A stretch of 64,000 nucleotides of DNA from Schistosoma haematobium (GCF_000699445.3 NC_067196.1:1736001-1800000), one strand, 5' to 3'; positions 19,805 to 30,840 are shown, numbered from the stretch's first letter. Numbers and translations: made by a program. The notes: generated from the sequence alone by a model not told the origin.

Positions 19805-21146
19805 GGTCAGTCAGTCAGCTACAACGTAGGATCAGGCACATATATGCATCAGTCCAAGTTGCCATACCGCATCAGCACAACAAGATGGACACCGGATTCA
19901 TAAAAGTAGTTAATTCAGAGGTGGTAATATATAAAAGAAAGATTGCATATAAGGATATAGTACAGGAAGAAAGAATTAGTTTGTAGAAAGAAAGATATGA
20001 AGCGAATTTAATCTCTTAGTTTGAAGGGAGACAGAGAGTGTATACACCGACGCCATTGTGATCGATTCTGAGCCATGTCACCAAGAGTCTCCAACCATTG
20101 GTTACGATAGTCACGCGGACCCCAACCAAGTAGTCTGCATCTACCAACATGGCTCAGACTAGAAGTTAGTGACTTCAAGCACTGATGCCACGTTTTGGTT
20201 TGGCCACCCCTAACTTTCTTCCAACCATTTCCAATACCGGATAGCATTGCACGTCGTGGTAATCGGTGTTCAGGCATACGTAACACGTGGCCCAACCATC
20301 TCAGTCAATGAAGATTCACAACCTCATCAATTCATTTACTATCATTCCCTAATACCCTGCGTCTATCCTCACTATTACTTACCCGGTGAACCTAGCAGAT
20401 GCCAGTAATATTTCTACGGCATCTGTAGTCAAATACTAGTCGCTTACGAGTATCTTCTACTCTTAATGGCCATGTTTCGCTGCCATAAATTAAAACAGAA
20501 CGAACTGCCGCGCATTATACTCGTCCTTTTATTGACAGACGGATACCCGACCTTCACCATAGGTGACGTAAGTTGACAGAAGCCAAACGAGCTTTTCGAA
20601 TCCGTGCTGAGATTTCGTCAGACACCAACCTATTAGGGCTGATCAGACTTCCAACATAAGTGAAGTTGTCAACGCGTTCGACTACTTCACTCCTTATCCT
20701 TAGTTCAGGTGTTGACGCAGACCAGTCCTGAAGCAACAACTTGCATTTAGAGGGAGAGAAGCGCATTCCAAACATTCTGGCATTGTTGCTTAGTGCTACC
20801 AGAAGACTTTGCATTGTATCAGCGTCTTCACCAAATAGGACTATGCCATCTGCGCATTTTAAGTCGATAAGTGGACCTTCTGGAAGGAGATCAATACCCG
20901 AGAACTCAGTCGACGAGAAAGTTATTTCCATCAATAGGTCTATAATGAAGTTAAATAAAAATGGGGAAAGTGGACAGCCTTGATGGACACCACTAGAGGT
21001 TGCAAAAGTAGATGACAGTTCGCCATAAGCTCTGACTCGACTAGTAGTGTTCGAGTAAAGAGCCTTTACAAGGTTTATGTACTTCTGAGGTACACCTTTC
21101 AATGACAGACACTGCCACAGAATCTCGCGGTCTACCGAATTAAATG
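19805..21146 (-). mobile_element. 5'-truncated LINE, family A, copy A2
   Basis: Minus-strand RT C-terminal half plus 3' UTR and TGAC-repeat tail. The ORF at 20554-21174 carries FDSVDRE-like, GVHQGCPLSPFLFNF and ECADGIVLF-type motifs, the last with the catalytic YADD box altered to CADG. A downstream frame (20008-20295) gives LPRRAMLSGIGNGWKKVRGG. It is very close to A3, so a recent relative, but frameshifted and truncated at 21146, where it abuts an LTR fragment. Confidence 0.8.
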
Positions 21147-21258
21147 AAAGTAAAAATGGACACTTTCGGTGCAAAAATGAGAGAATTAAATTTTCATAAT
21201 AAAATTACAAAATGAAACGTTTACCAAGTGATTTCTGAGAATCTAGCATCCCTAACAT
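21147..21258 (-). repeat. LTR fragment fused to LINE A2
   Basis: On the minus strand it begins TGTTAGGGATGCTAGATTCT, related to the LTR start in the palindrome (TGTTGGGGATGTTAGATCT), and runs about 110 bp before breaking at the LINE's truncated 5' end. The ORF across the junction reads LTR-derived residues into RT and is a chance fusion. Confidence 0.55.
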
Positions 21259-21815
21259 AATTGCTTAAATTGGTTTATGATTTTCATATTTCCATATAAA
21301 TATTCATATATATGTAAAAGATAAAACTTAGTAAAGATTAAGTTGTGAATATAATTCGTTTATATGTGTCGTTCTGACTTTTTATGTATTAGCTGACCAG
21401 ATATCTTTTTTTCTAATGATTAAAATTTTCAATAAGCTTAGCGTAATGTGATTTTTATTGCAACTTGATAATAATGACTTATGTACCACGATAATAAAAA
21501 TAACTACCAATAGGTTTGTACGTAATTACATGTTAAAAGAGAGCTATGCTTATAAAACAATAGTTTTATTAATCCATATGACTTAAATCAAGCTATTGGT
21601 TTATATATTATTTTCTTTTAAGGCCGATCATTAAGTTTTGATGTTATTAAGACACAAACAAAAAGCAAGATAATTGTACTGACCCTTTTACGCCTGATTA
21701 AGTCTGCTTGATAGAGAAATTCCATTTAAGCAAAGAGTATGTTTAAATTAAGTACAGCTGTTTTTTTTTAAGGATTGTAACAAGATAAATAATTATATCA
21801 CAATTTTAATTGATG
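21259..21815. other. AT-rich spacer
   Basis: No gene recognised. Confidence 0.3.
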
Positions 21816-21985
21816 AGATCATGAGTGAAATAAAGCTAGACCACCATGGAAAACGTAGAAGTACTAGACAGCCGTTTCGTATTACTGTTCTATCATTCAC
21901 TGCTTCCAGATTTTCCATCATGGTCTAGCTTCAATTGATTCATGATCTCATCTGATAACATTACTATAATATCCACAAAACTCCT
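21816..21985. mobile_element. S element copy 6, shortened fold-back form
   Basis: Left end gatcatgagtgaaataaagc then tagaccaccatgg and right end ccatcatggtctagcttcaa then ttgattcatgatctcatc are reverse complements over about 45-50 bp. Only a remnant of the ribozyme's 3' half (gccgtttcgtattac, inverted) lies between them. The outer edge atatccacaaaactccttct matches the fold-back unit at 12822-12954, defining the family's terminal sequence. Confidence 0.6.
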
Positions 21986-22317
21986 TCTGAAATTATATCA
22001 TATCTGAAATTAAATGAAGTAAATTTTATTAGTTAACTCTAAATAACTTAGAATTCTATGGGAAACTAATAGGAAAAAGGATAAAAATAGTTGAGATAGC
22101 AACTTGATATTAATTATTTCAAAAAAACGTAAAAACTAAACAAAAAGGGTGAAATATAATGAACACCTTATCAGATGTATTATTATCATTATTATGCAAC
22201 TGTTTACTGAATATAACTATGCCAAATTGTTTTCAGTCTACCAGTATTTGTATTAGTTTGATGTATATATAGTAAAATGATAGATCATATGAATTAAATT
22301 GGAAAATTCTAATTTTA

Positions 22318-22500
22318 ATTAGTCATTTTCTGCAGCAATTTGGATGACTCTCTCTCAGTCTCCCACATTGTACAAGCATTCCATGTACCTAAATTAATGG
22401 TTGCTCTGGTTGTCAACAGTGGCGTCAGCCTCATGACTTCTGAAGGAACTCGGGTTTCACCATGAGGCGTGATAACTCTTATAAATCAAGACCCTCTAAC
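22318..22500 (-). pseudogene. RTE LINE endonuclease N-terminus fragment
   Basis: The minus strand reads PHGETRVPSEVM, LTPLLTTRATINLGTWNACT and MWETERESSKLLQKM, the start of an RTE-type apurinic-like endonuclease (usual form LGTWNVRTMWETG). Only this N-terminal piece is present. A 27-bp trace of the same segment lies at 51118-51146. Confidence 0.65.
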
Positions 22501-23022
22501 TCCCTGGGTAGAGTTTAAATGAAGTCATATTATTCTGCATCAATATTCGTTCTGGCTTTATTTAAATTAATAAAGGGAACTAATTGCATGAAATTTTTGA
22601 AGAGTTAAAATGGTTTGAATTATTTCTTCTGGTTCAGTCAGTCAGTAACAACGTAGAACTTCGTACGTACGTACATCACTTCGAGTTGGCACACCACATT
22701 AGCACAGAGATGCCGTGGTCGATTCCAATCCCGTAGTGGTAGAGGTAATAAGAGTATAAGCAGTAATCAGGAAGATTAGTGTTTGAAGATGTTACTTAAA
22801 GAGTATAATACAGTGAAATAAACTTGGGAAGAGAAAAAAAAGAGACAAGGAGGAATCAGGAGATCAAAATTTGGGAGAACACAAAGAGTGGATGCACCTG
22901 CGCTATTGCAAACGATTTTGAGCCATGTCATTCAAGGTCTCTAACCATCGGTTGCTATCATCTCGCGGTGCCCAACCAGGTAGTCTACACCTACCGACAT
23001 GACTCAGTCCACTTGTCAGTGA

Positions 23023-24686
23023 CTACATGACCTTGTGCCATGTTTTGGTCTGGTCGCCCCAAGCTTTCTTCCAACCTACTCCTATACCACCGAACATCGC
23101 ACGTCGAGGCAGTCGGTCGGTGGGCATACGTAACACGTGTCCCAGCCATCTCAACTGATGAAGTTTCACTACGTCATCAATTGATTTGCCATCCTTACCT
23201 AGTACCCATTTCCTAACAACTGCATTACTTACTCGATGGTCCCAGGATATACGAGCAATATTTCGAAGGCACCTATGATCAAATACTAATAACCTACGGA
23301 TGTCCTCTACTCTCACCGCCCATGTTTCACTGCCATAAAGTAGGACAGAACGAACTGCTGTGCAGTAAACACGTCCTTTGGTTGATAGACGGATATCTCG
23401 CCTACGCCATAAATGACGCAAGTTGGTAAAAGTTAGTCGAGCCTTCTATATCCGTGCTGAGATTTCGTCACACATCAGACCACAAGGGATGATGAGACTT
23501 CCAAGATAAGTGAAGTAATCGACACGCTCAACTACTTCACTCCCTATCATTAGTTCGGGTGTCGATGCAACCCAACCCTGAAGCAACATTTTGCATTTCG
23601 AGGGAGAGAATCGCATCCCGAACATACTTGCATTGTTGCGTAGAGTGGTCAGAAGACTCTGTATTTTGTCAGCGTCTTCGCCAAATAAAACTATGTCATC
23701 GGCATATTCTAAGTCTACAAGTGAACCTTCTGGTAGAAGTTCAACCCCTGGAAATTTAGATAAGGAAAGTGTCATCTCTAAAAGCACATCAACGACAAAG
23801 TTAAACAAGAAAGGAGAGAGTGGACAGTCCTGACGAACACCACTTGTGGTAATCAATTCTGATGACAGTTCGCCATAAGCTCTCACTCTACCAGTTGTGT
23901 TCGAGTAGAGAGCCTTTATAATGTTAATGTACTTCTTTGGTACTCCTTTCAGTGACAAACACTGTTATAGAACCTCACGATCAACAGAGTCGAATGCCGC
24001 CGTAAAGTCGAGAAATACTACCATTGTGGGTGTCTGAACGTGTGTCTCTGTTCTAGAACCTGACGTAGTGTGAATATCTGGTCTATACAACCACGTCCAG
24101 GTCGAAAACCGGTCTGGTTTTCTCTAGTCTGTTCTTCACATGCTTTAGTTAGGCATCGAAGTATTATTGAAGCTAATATTTTAAACACTATATTAGTCAA
24201 ACTGGTTCCTCTCTAATTGTCACAAGAGGACTTTTGTCCTTTCTTATAGACTGGCACAATCAGTGATTGAGACCAGTCAGATGGGATTACGTCCAATTCC
24301 CAAAATCTACCTAAGACCTCAGTTAATCTCACTGCTAATACTGGACCACCATCCTTAAAAATCTCAGGAGTAAACCTGTCAGGGCCTGCTGCTCTCCCTC
24401 ATTTCAGATTTCCTATGACTTTTTCAACTTCGTAAAGGGACGGAGGACTTAATCTAACTTGCCATTCAAGTTGACTAGAGATCGTGGGAAACCGAAGTGT
24501 GGCTGAAAGCCAGTTGAACTGATCCCTAAAGTGTTCTGCCCATCGATCCAATCTCATGGATTGGGAATGAATAATATGTCCATCTTTCTCTGAGATTGTT
24601 TCGCTAACGGTCGGGTTCCTAATTCCGGTTTCCTTAACGAGTCTGAACAATTGTCTGCTATTACCTATTGCCGCTGCCTTTTCCAT
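23023..24686 (-). pseudogene. LINE B reverse transcriptase, interrupted
   Basis: RT sequence is spread over frames at 24399-24686 (MEKAAAIGNSRQLFRLVKET), 24018-24200 (RENQTGFRPGRGCIDQIFTL), 23446-23958 (GVRQDCPLSPFLFNFVVDV and the catalytic LEYADDIVLFGED) and 23023-23421 (RWLGHVLRMPTDRLPRRAMF). Stops and frameshifts separate them, although the catalytic box is intact. The copy is decayed but recognisable end to end. Confidence 0.8.
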
Positions 24687-24704
24687 CTCCCTTGCTTTCG
24701 CTAC

Positions 24705-25970
24705 CTACCACTGTTCGCGATCGTTGCGTAGACTTCTTGTCAGCTTGCGCTTAAGCTGACTCCGCTCTTCATTATGTTCAGAGCCAGGTGGAATGAGTTT
24801 CCGAGCATCTATCAGTGCGATAGATGCTGCTGAGATCCAGTGTTGCTCCCTAACCTTCTGGTTTAACTTACTAGCAGATATCACTGCTGTTTCCACAGCT
24901 TTTCGGATATCATTCCATGCTGCATCGGGGTGGGCAGCACATACATGGCTGCCTAACTGTTTTCCTAGTTGTTCCTGAAATATACTCTTAGCTTGACTAT
25001 CATTAAGTAGGCCCCTAAGAGGTTTCCTTGCAGCGTCTTTCCTACGTCCAGTAAGACGCAAGCAAATACGCGCTCGCACTAGAGCATGATCTGAATCTAA
25101 GCATGTGCTCCAGAATGAGCGACAGTCTTCCAGCGAGCCCCTCCATCGGTGGCTGATAGCGATGTGATCTATTTGGGTCCAACGCTGGGACGAATTAGGG
25201 GGTCGCCATGTTAAAAGACGTTTTTCCTTATGCTTAAAGTTAGTATTTGCAAGAAAGAGGCGGTTATCCGAGCATAGCTGCAACAGACGGTCGCCATTAT
25301 CTGCTCTTTGAGCCATGATGCCATAAGATCCACCTAGGTGTCTTTCCCTATCGCTTAGTTTACCTACTTGAGCATTAAAGTCACCGGCCATTATTACTAC
25401 ATCTGAGCGCCTAGCTTTTCGGAGAAGGTCGGAGAGCTTTCTATAAAACTCATCTTTTACATCATTTGTGCTGCAGTCAGTGGGAGAATCGGTAGAGACG
25501 ACGAAGACGCAACGACGGGTGTCCCTATCTTTCCGGATCCTTACTGTTCCGTTTAGTTGGACAGCGCACAAACGACTGTCTACTGGGATCCACTCTAAGA
25601 GAGCTAGTTCTGCCCTAGGACTCAATGCTATGCCTACACCGGCGAGGCCACGGGAAGCAGAATCAGGGCTTCCAGATACACGAAGTGTGAATCGAGTCGG
25701 TTCTTTATTTTGGCATGGTGAGGTCAGATGAATGACGCTACTCGGATCCTGTATGCGCGTTTCGGAGACGCAGCACACATCGATGGCGCGGGATTCTAAA
25801 GTCCTAGCTAAGGAAGCCTGTTGTCCTATTTGGTACAGTGTTCGGACGTTAAAAGCTCCTACGTGTAGTTTAGAGCGTGGTTTCAGGAGACCAGGAATAG
25901 CATTCCGCGTACTCGAATCGTTTGCCCTACCGATGCGAGGTGATAAAGAAACGTGAAGAGGGTTAGTCAT
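24705..25970 (-). CDS. LINE B endonuclease domain (421 aa, open)
   Basis: Exo-endo-phosphatase endonuclease that nicks target DNA for target-primed reverse transcription. Visible motifs in order are LHVGAFNVRTLYQIGQ, DVCCVSETRIQD, SRGLAGVGIALS, VVSTDSPTD (usually AYAPTD), MAGDFNAQVG, TWRPPNSSQRWTQIDHIAIS and LDSDHALVRA. The catalytic E, D/N and DH residues are retained. The frame stops at RNDREQW, where related copies continue into the linker, so the full protein would be longer than this ORF. Confidence 0.75.
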   Translation of the reverse strand: MTNPLHVSLSPRIGRANDSSTRNAIPGLLKPRSKLHVGAFNVRTLYQIGQQASLARTLESRAIDVCCVSETRIQDPSSVIHLTSPCQNKEPTRFTLRVSGSPDSASRGLAGVGIALSPRAELALLEWIPVDSRLCAVQLNGTVRIRKDRDTRRCVFVVSTDSPTDCSTNDVKDEFYRKLSDLLRKARRSDVVIMAGDFNAQVGKLSDRERHLGGSYGIMAQRADNGDRLLQLCSDNRLFLANTNFKHKEKRLLTWRPPNSSQRWTQIDHIAISHRWRGSLEDCRSFWSTCLDSDHALVRARICLRLTGRRKDAARKPLRGLLNDSQAKSIFQEQLGKQLGSHVCAAHPDAAWNDIRKAVETAVISASKLNQKVREQHWISAASIALIDARKLIPPGSEHNEERSQLKRKLTRSLRNDREQW

Positions 25971-26258
25971 GGAAATAAGAGAGGTATTAGGAGGTGTAGG
26001 AAGGATTTGAATGTGACCAACTTGGTTTCGTGCGCTGTTAGGGGTATGAGGGCTGATACCACTTCCCGGCTGCCCACACCGTGGAAGAGTATTTCTTGAG
26101 AAACCTGAAAAAGAAGTCTTCTGGTTAGCATATTTTTAGCGATTTAGTTTTCTATGGGATAGGGTCGTTAACCCCATGCCCAACCCTCATCCTTCATTCG
26201 GGCTTGGGACCGGCAGTAGCCATAGAGGGGTCCCAGTCGGAGTTTTTAGTTAGTCATT

Positions 26259-26554
26259 ACCAAATTAAAACTTATCACGAATGTGCATCAGTTCAAAGTT
26301 CGATTTCTCACATTAGGACAACGAGGGGGGGTTAACAACCTGAGAGGCACAAGAAATTTAGTATCGAAAACAATTAAAGTCCATATGTGAAAAATATAGT
26401 TTAAAACAAACAAATGAAACTGGAGAACTAAGCTCATAATGAAGAAAGTTAGGATTTAAAATAAAATACACAATAAATGACACTACACTATTATGACTAA
26501 TTTTCTGCTGTTACCAAATGTCTATAGCCACTAATCGATATTGAATCTCGTTGC
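26259..26554. other. Sequence between LINE B and Gypsy G2
   Basis: Expected to hold the 3' UTR and 3' LTR of G2, but I find no match to the G2 LTR here. Contains a gagggggggttaac block that could be a displaced polypurine-like tract on the opposite strand. Otherwise featureless. Confidence 0.35.
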
Positions 26555-27667
26555 TTTCAATTGGTTAGCATGACGTACCTAAACTTCTGAGCCAACTGAC
26601 ACCCCATAAATTACACCTCACTTCTTTTTCAAGATCCGACCACATGTCCACGTAGGATGTTTCTCACGATAGTCTATAGCAAGTACTTTTCGTCCCACCG
26701 TAAGCAAACATCTTTGTGCCCCATGATGTGGATCGAACTGGTTCTCCATTGATAGGTTTCGTTGAGGCTCAAGAGTTGGCGTGGGACGGATGATATCGAG
26801 ATGTGTTCGTATTTTTCTGCCAAGTAGAGCTTCTGCTGGAGAGACCATGTTAATCGTCTGAGGGTTCGGTGTAGAGCGATAAATAAGCAGGAACTTATGT
26901 AAGATATTTTCGGTGGTCCCTTCCCCTTTAGATTTTTTTAGAGCATTTTTAAACATACTCACAAAGCGTTCCACTTGACCATTTGATTGGGGATGGAATG
27001 GAGGTGTTCAGACGTGATGGATTTTGTTCTGCCAACAAAATTGTGAGATTACGGATGTAAACTGTGTTCCATTGTCACTAACTATCAATTCCGGGATTCC
27101 GAAGCGACTGAATAGTTGACGTAGTTTACTGACCGTGTAGCTTGCAATCGGGTGTTCCATGAGAAAAATTTCTGGCCACTTGCTATATGCATCAACTACC
27201 AAAAGGTAAGTTTGTTCATGAAGTGGACCAGCAAAGTCCTAGTGTATACGCTGCCACGGTGACTGTGGTATTGGCCATGATTGCAGCCCTGCTTATCGCG
27301 GTGCTTTTGTTGCTAATGAACATTTGGTACACGAACGGGATAGCTGCTCCAGTTGGGTGTCTAAATGCGGCCAGTATACATAACTTCGTGCTAGTGCTTT
27401 CGTGCGATTTATTCCAGGATGTCCTGCGTGCAACTGTTCAAGCACTACTGGTTGTAGCTTCTTTGGGATTATGACACGTTCGGTAAACAGCAAACAGTCA
27501 CCAATCATTGAAAGAGAGTCTACGCTGGTAAAACTGTTGGAGCTCTGTGGAACTGATTTTCGAGGGCCACCCTTCCAGGTGGAACTTTCTAACTTCTTGT
27601 AGGGTTGGGTCTCGAAGGATTTCTTCTCTGACTTCATCTGACGACACTGGAGTGTTTCGAATGGCAT
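26555..27667 (-). pseudogene. pol: G2 integrase, interrupted
   Basis: The zinc-binding domain has HAGHPGINRTKALAR and CTKCS. The core has the first D in VVDAYSKWPEIF, the second in IVSDNGTQFTS and the E in PFHPQSNGQVERF, so the DDE triad survives. C-terminal tail fragments read TWTCGRILKK then, past a stop, SVGSEV and VRHANQLK. Stops lie near 27292, 27007, 26617 and 26580. It cannot produce one protein. Confidence 0.75.
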
Positions 27668-28148
27668 CTGCCACTATACTTTCTGGGTCTACTGCTGTGG
27701 AGGCAATGATTATATCCTCTGGTCCAGGATGTTGAACTCCAATTAATCGGGAGAGAGCGTCAGCTTGACCGATGGTATTTGTCGACTGATACTTGATATT
27801 AAAATCATAACTCAGGAGCATTGTCGCCCAGCGCTGTAATCTATTAGCCGTATAGACAGGGATTCCTTTCTTAGAACCAAAGATTGTAATCAAAGGTTTG
27901 TGATCTGTCAGTAGGGTAAATGTACGACCATAGAGCATTTTATGAAATCTTTTGACAGCGAAAATGATTGCAAGAGCTTCCTTTTCAATTTGACTGTAGT
28001 TTCGTTCGGCTGGGGTAAGTGATCTATCAGCATCGGCAATTGTCTTTTCTGATTTGTCCGGATACACGTGAGATATCACTGCTCCAACTCCATGACTAGA
28101 GGAATCAGATGCAACAACAATTCCCAAACTGGGATCGAAGTGCGTCAA
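27498..28148 (-). CDS. pol: G2 RNase H and linker
   Basis: RNase H catalytic landmarks are present: VVASDSSSHGVGAVISH (first D), YSQIEKEALAIIFAVKRFH (E), LLTDHKPL (D) and QADALSRL (final D). The linker to integrase follows. The integrase N-terminus lies in an overlapping frame at 27293-27667, so a frameshift is required. Confidence 0.75.
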   Translation of the reverse strand: MTHFDPSLGIVVASDSSSHGVGAVISHVYPDKSEKTIADADRSLTPAERNYSQIEKEALAIIFAVKRFHKMLYGRTFTLLTDHKPLITIFGSKKGIPVYTANRLQRWATMLLSYDFNIKYQSTNTIGQADALSRLIGVQHPGPEDIIIASTAVDPESIVADAIRNTPVSSDEVREEILRDPTLQEVRKFHLEGWPSKISSTELQQFYQRRLSFNDW

Positions 28149-28157
28149 AAGAATCTT

Positions 28158-29156
28158 TCAGCTGAGCATTGATTTGACTCTGTCAAAAGATGCTTGACAT
28201 TCTGCTGACCACTGCCGAGATTTATCTCTTGATAGCAATTCATTCAGGGGACCTATCACTCGATGCATTTCAGGCAAGAATGTGCTCTGATGACTGATTA
28301 ATCCCAAGAAGGATCTTAATGAAGAAACATCAGCTGGTGAAGGCATCTTCTGAATGGCTTCGATGTTGGCAAGGTCTGGTTGGCGACCGTTCTTATCTAA
28401 GATAAAACCAAGGTATTTGATCGAATGTATGAAGATACATTTTTCCTCACGTAGTTGGAAACCATACTCCAACACTCGGTTAAGGACTTGGTGTAGTCGA
28501 TAAGAAAGTTCACTGTCAGTTGAAACCATAACTATGATATCATCTAGATAAGCTGCTGTACCAGGTATACCTGTTAGCATCGTATCCATTATTTGCTGAA
28601 AGATAGCGGGTACGCTGTTGATGCCAAATGGTAGACGGGTGTATTGAAATAACCCTCGATGAGTGTTAATGGTCAGAAGCTCTCTACTGTCTTCATCTAC
28701 TTCCACTTGGAGATAAGCATCGGAGAAGTCTATTTTCGCGAAGCATGTACCACCATTAAGCTTGGCAAACAGGTCTTCAGGAACTGGTAATGGATATTGA
28801 TATACATCTAATGCAGCATTTAAACCGGTCGAGAAATCGGCACATATGCGTATAGTCCCATTGGCCTTCTTAATCACTACGATCGGTGCGACACATGCAG
28901 AGTAGTTAACTGGTCGGATTACACCAGCCTGTTGCAAGCGATTAAGTTCCTGGTCGACTAGCTCAAGAGCAGCATATGGTACAGGACGTCTCGGGCGAAA
29001 AATAGGTATAGCATCTGGTTTCACTGGTAAGTGAGCTTTCATCTTGGTACAATGGCCAAGACTATTCTGAAAAACAGAGGCAAACTTTCTTTTCAGTTTT
29101 TCTAGTAACTTCTCACCTGTCTTCTTTGTAAGTACTGGGGTGCCAATGATGAACAC
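28158..29156 (-). CDS. pol: G2 reverse transcriptase
   Basis: RT domain of about 330 aa, open throughout: VKPDAIPIFRPRRPVPYA, VVIKKANGTIRICADFST, FAKIDFSDAYLQVEV, LPFGINSVPAIFQQIMDT, catalytic AAYLDDIIVM (YxDD intact) and a thumb with SFLGLISHQSTFLPEMHR. A single TGA after VKSMLS separates it from RNase H at 28148; reading through gives KILLTHFDP in frame. Confidence 0.8.
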   Translation of the reverse strand: MFIIGTPVLTKKTGEKLLEKLKRKFASVFQNSLGHCTKMKAHLPVKPDAIPIFRPRRPVPYAALELVDQELNRLQQAGVIRPVNYSACVAPIVVIKKANGTIRICADFSTGLNAALDVYQYPLPVPEDLFAKLNGGTCFAKIDFSDAYLQVEVDEDSRELLTINTHRGLFQYTRLPFGINSVPAIFQQIMDTMLTGIPGTAAYLDDIIVMVSTDSELSYRLHQVLNRVLEYGFQLREEKCIFIHSIKYLGFILDKNGRQPDLANIEAIQKMPSPADVSSLRSFLGLISHQSTFLPEMHRVIGPLNELLSRDKSRQWSAECQASFDRVKSMLS

Positions 29157-29971
29157 GATACGTTACAGACACTGTTAATCGGTACATCTATTAGTCCAAG
29201 TTTATCTAACATACTTAGACCAAGAAGATTAAGGTTTGACCGTTCTGTTAGGTAACATATTCCTGTACAGTTAGTTCCATTGAAAGAAAATTCACACTGT
29301 AATTCACCAACCAGTTTTAGCACACCACCTGATGCGTTTTTAGCCGTTTTCTTGGATGGCTTCATTGGCGGTTTACCCAGCAAGTTATACGTTTCTCTAG
29401 ACACTAAGGTGATATCTGATGCCGTGTCAATTTGAAGATGAGCTGATATGCGGTTTATCTGGATGATAACATACTTTCTTCGAATGTCATAGTTTGTTTG
29501 AAAGGCAGTTACCAGAGAAAGAGATTTAGACTCGGCTGATTTCACATGTTGAGGACGTTTATGCTTCTTCATGGGCTGAGGCGTACGATTCGGTGGACAA
29601 TGACCTTCTTTATGTCCACGTTTGTTGCACATCTGACATTTATGCTTCTTAAATGGACTGAATCGTACACAATGACAATCACCACATAACCAAAATGCAG
29701 TCGTTGATTTGTTACGAGTTGTTATCAGCTTCTGAACTTTTAACCTAGTAATAGCATTGACACTACTGCATGTTAAATTAGGATTTGCCTGTTCAATCAA
29801 CTTACTGTCGTGTCTTATGCTTTGTAGCCGCTTACACTCATCTGTCAATGTTCTGAGTGTGACGTTCGGGTCTTGATCCAGTCGAGTCAAAAGTCTAATC
29901 CTGATCTCAGCATCTTGTGGTGACTGGAGAGCTTTGATGAATATTAAGCATTTAAATTGGTCTTCTGTCAA
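29102..29971 (-). CDS. gag-pol: G2 gag C-terminus with zinc knuckle, and protease
   Basis: The capsid tail (DEC KRLQSIRHDSKLIEQ region) is followed by a nucleocapsid knuckle CQMCNKRGHKEGHC (CX2CX4HX4C). A retropepsin-like domain follows with active-site region LQIDTASDITLVS and a later GLSMLDKLGL segment. The active site reads DTAS rather than the canonical DTG/DSG, which may reflect family variation or decay. The C-terminus overlaps the start of the RT frame at 29156. Confidence 0.65.
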   Translation of the reverse strand: MTEDQFKCLIFIKALQSPQDAEIRIRLLTRLDQDPNVTLRTLTDECKRLQSIRHDSKLIEQANPNLTCSSVNAITRLKVQKLITTRNKSTTAFWLCGDCHCVRFSPFKKHKCQMCNKRGHKEGHCPPNRTPQPMKKHKRPQHVKSAESKSLSLVTAFQTNYDIRRKYVIIQINRISAHLQIDTASDITLVSRETYNLLGKPPMKPSKKTAKNASGGVLKLVGELQCEFSFNGTNCTGICYLTERSNLNLLGLSMLDKLGLIDVPINSVCNVSCSSLAPQYLQRRQVRSY

Positions 29972-30127
29972 CGAGCGTAACTTGGACCGTTCAGATTATC
30001 TGTTGACGATGTCTGCTAGAAAACCATATTTATTGGCTTCACGTTTCACCAAATTTAGATACCGATATCGAATACTAAACAATGAGGATGACTCACCGAA
30101 TATCTCTGACAATTGAATTACCGTCTC

Positions 30128-30493
30128 CTAGAAACTGAGCTCTCGAGGTAACTTTGGCAATATATGGTCAGTATGACGTGTATGTTCATTGCTTCCCAAC
30201 TTACGTACCAACAGTCGAGTCTTCCACGCGTCGTCTTGGTTACAGAATTCTGTTCTAAATGTGTCTTCCCAACGTTTGAACCACGTGAGAAAAGTATTTC
30301 CACTTTCGGGATCATAGATGAATTCTGGGATGCTGCTAACAATTACATCACAAGACGTACTTGAAATAGCATGTGAACTCGAGCAGTGGATGTTAAGCTG
30401 TTGAGTCAGAGTCTCCAACAACCGCATTTGTGCATCAAGTTGCGCTTGCTGATGTTGTAGTATTCGGTTGAGCTGGTTATCTGATATAGGCAT
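30128..30493 (-). CDS. gag: G2 gag N-terminal part
   Basis: From the first ATG after the leader (MPISDNQLNRILQHQQAQLD) it has a Gln-rich, probably coiled segment, then a capsid-like stretch (SIPEFIYDPESGNTFLTWFK, WEDTFRTEF). It ends at a stop after LPRELSF. Capsid sequence resumes after the stop in another frame near 29971. Gag would form the particle that packages element RNA; this one is interrupted. Confidence 0.6.
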   Translation of the reverse strand: MPISDNQLNRILQHQQAQLDAQMRLLETLTQQLNIHCSSSHAISSTSCDVIVSSIPEFIYDPESGNTFLTWFKRWEDTFRTEFCNQDDAWKTRLLVRKLGSNEHTRHTDHILPKLPRELSF

Positions 30494-30526
30494 CTTGAAT
30501 TTGTTTTCCTTTTTCCTCGTCGCCAC

Positions 30527-30840
30527 TGTTATAATCTCTTTCTTATAGTTATGACCCAGCTATTCCTATTCCTTAGTATTCTCGGACACCGATTCACTCG
30601 ACAAGTCCCCAAATCAGAACACGGTTGAACAGGAAAGAGATTATGTTCCAAATAACAAGGTCAGGTGGAAGTGAGAAGCACAATAGGGAAAACGTTAGTA
30701 TATTTATAGTTTTCATATGAGATTTATAGAGTATTCTCCAAGTATCGACTAGTGCTGATTAGATAAGAATTAGCCAGTCAGCGTGCAGCAAAGCAATCGT
30801 GCATTGAGCATGCTTTAAACCAGTCTATGTCCCGCTAACA
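30527..30840 (-). repeat. 5' LTR of G2 (314 bp)
   Basis: Begins TGTTAGCGGGACATAG and ends ATTATAACA, with a tataaatata box. It is directly followed by GTGGCGACGAGG, as expected of a primer-binding region. The solo LTR at 9839-10145 confirms both termini. Confidence 0.75.

Larger units (their letters stand above)
22635..26258 (-). mobile_element. LINE B, near full length
   Basis: This non-LTR retrotransposon has a 5' UTR at about 25971-26258, endonuclease, reverse transcriptase and a 3' UTR ending in a TGAC-repeat tail (cagtcagtcagt at 22635 on the plus strand). It belongs to the same group as LINEs A and C but is a distinct family. The reading frame is broken by several stops. Its 5' end lies next to the 3' end of Gypsy element G2. 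I could not identify a target duplication. Confidence 0.8.
26555..30840 (-). mobile_element. Gypsy-like LTR retrotransposon G2, 3' LTR missing
   Basis: Order on the minus strand: 5' LTR (30840-30527), primer-binding region GTGGCGACGAGG, gag with zinc knuckle, protease, RT, RNase H and integrase. The integrase C-terminus degrades near 26555 through stops. No 3' LTR was found. The interior is related to the palindrome element. Several stops and frameshifts make it defective, yet domain-sized frames remain open, so it is not very old. Confidence 0.85.
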
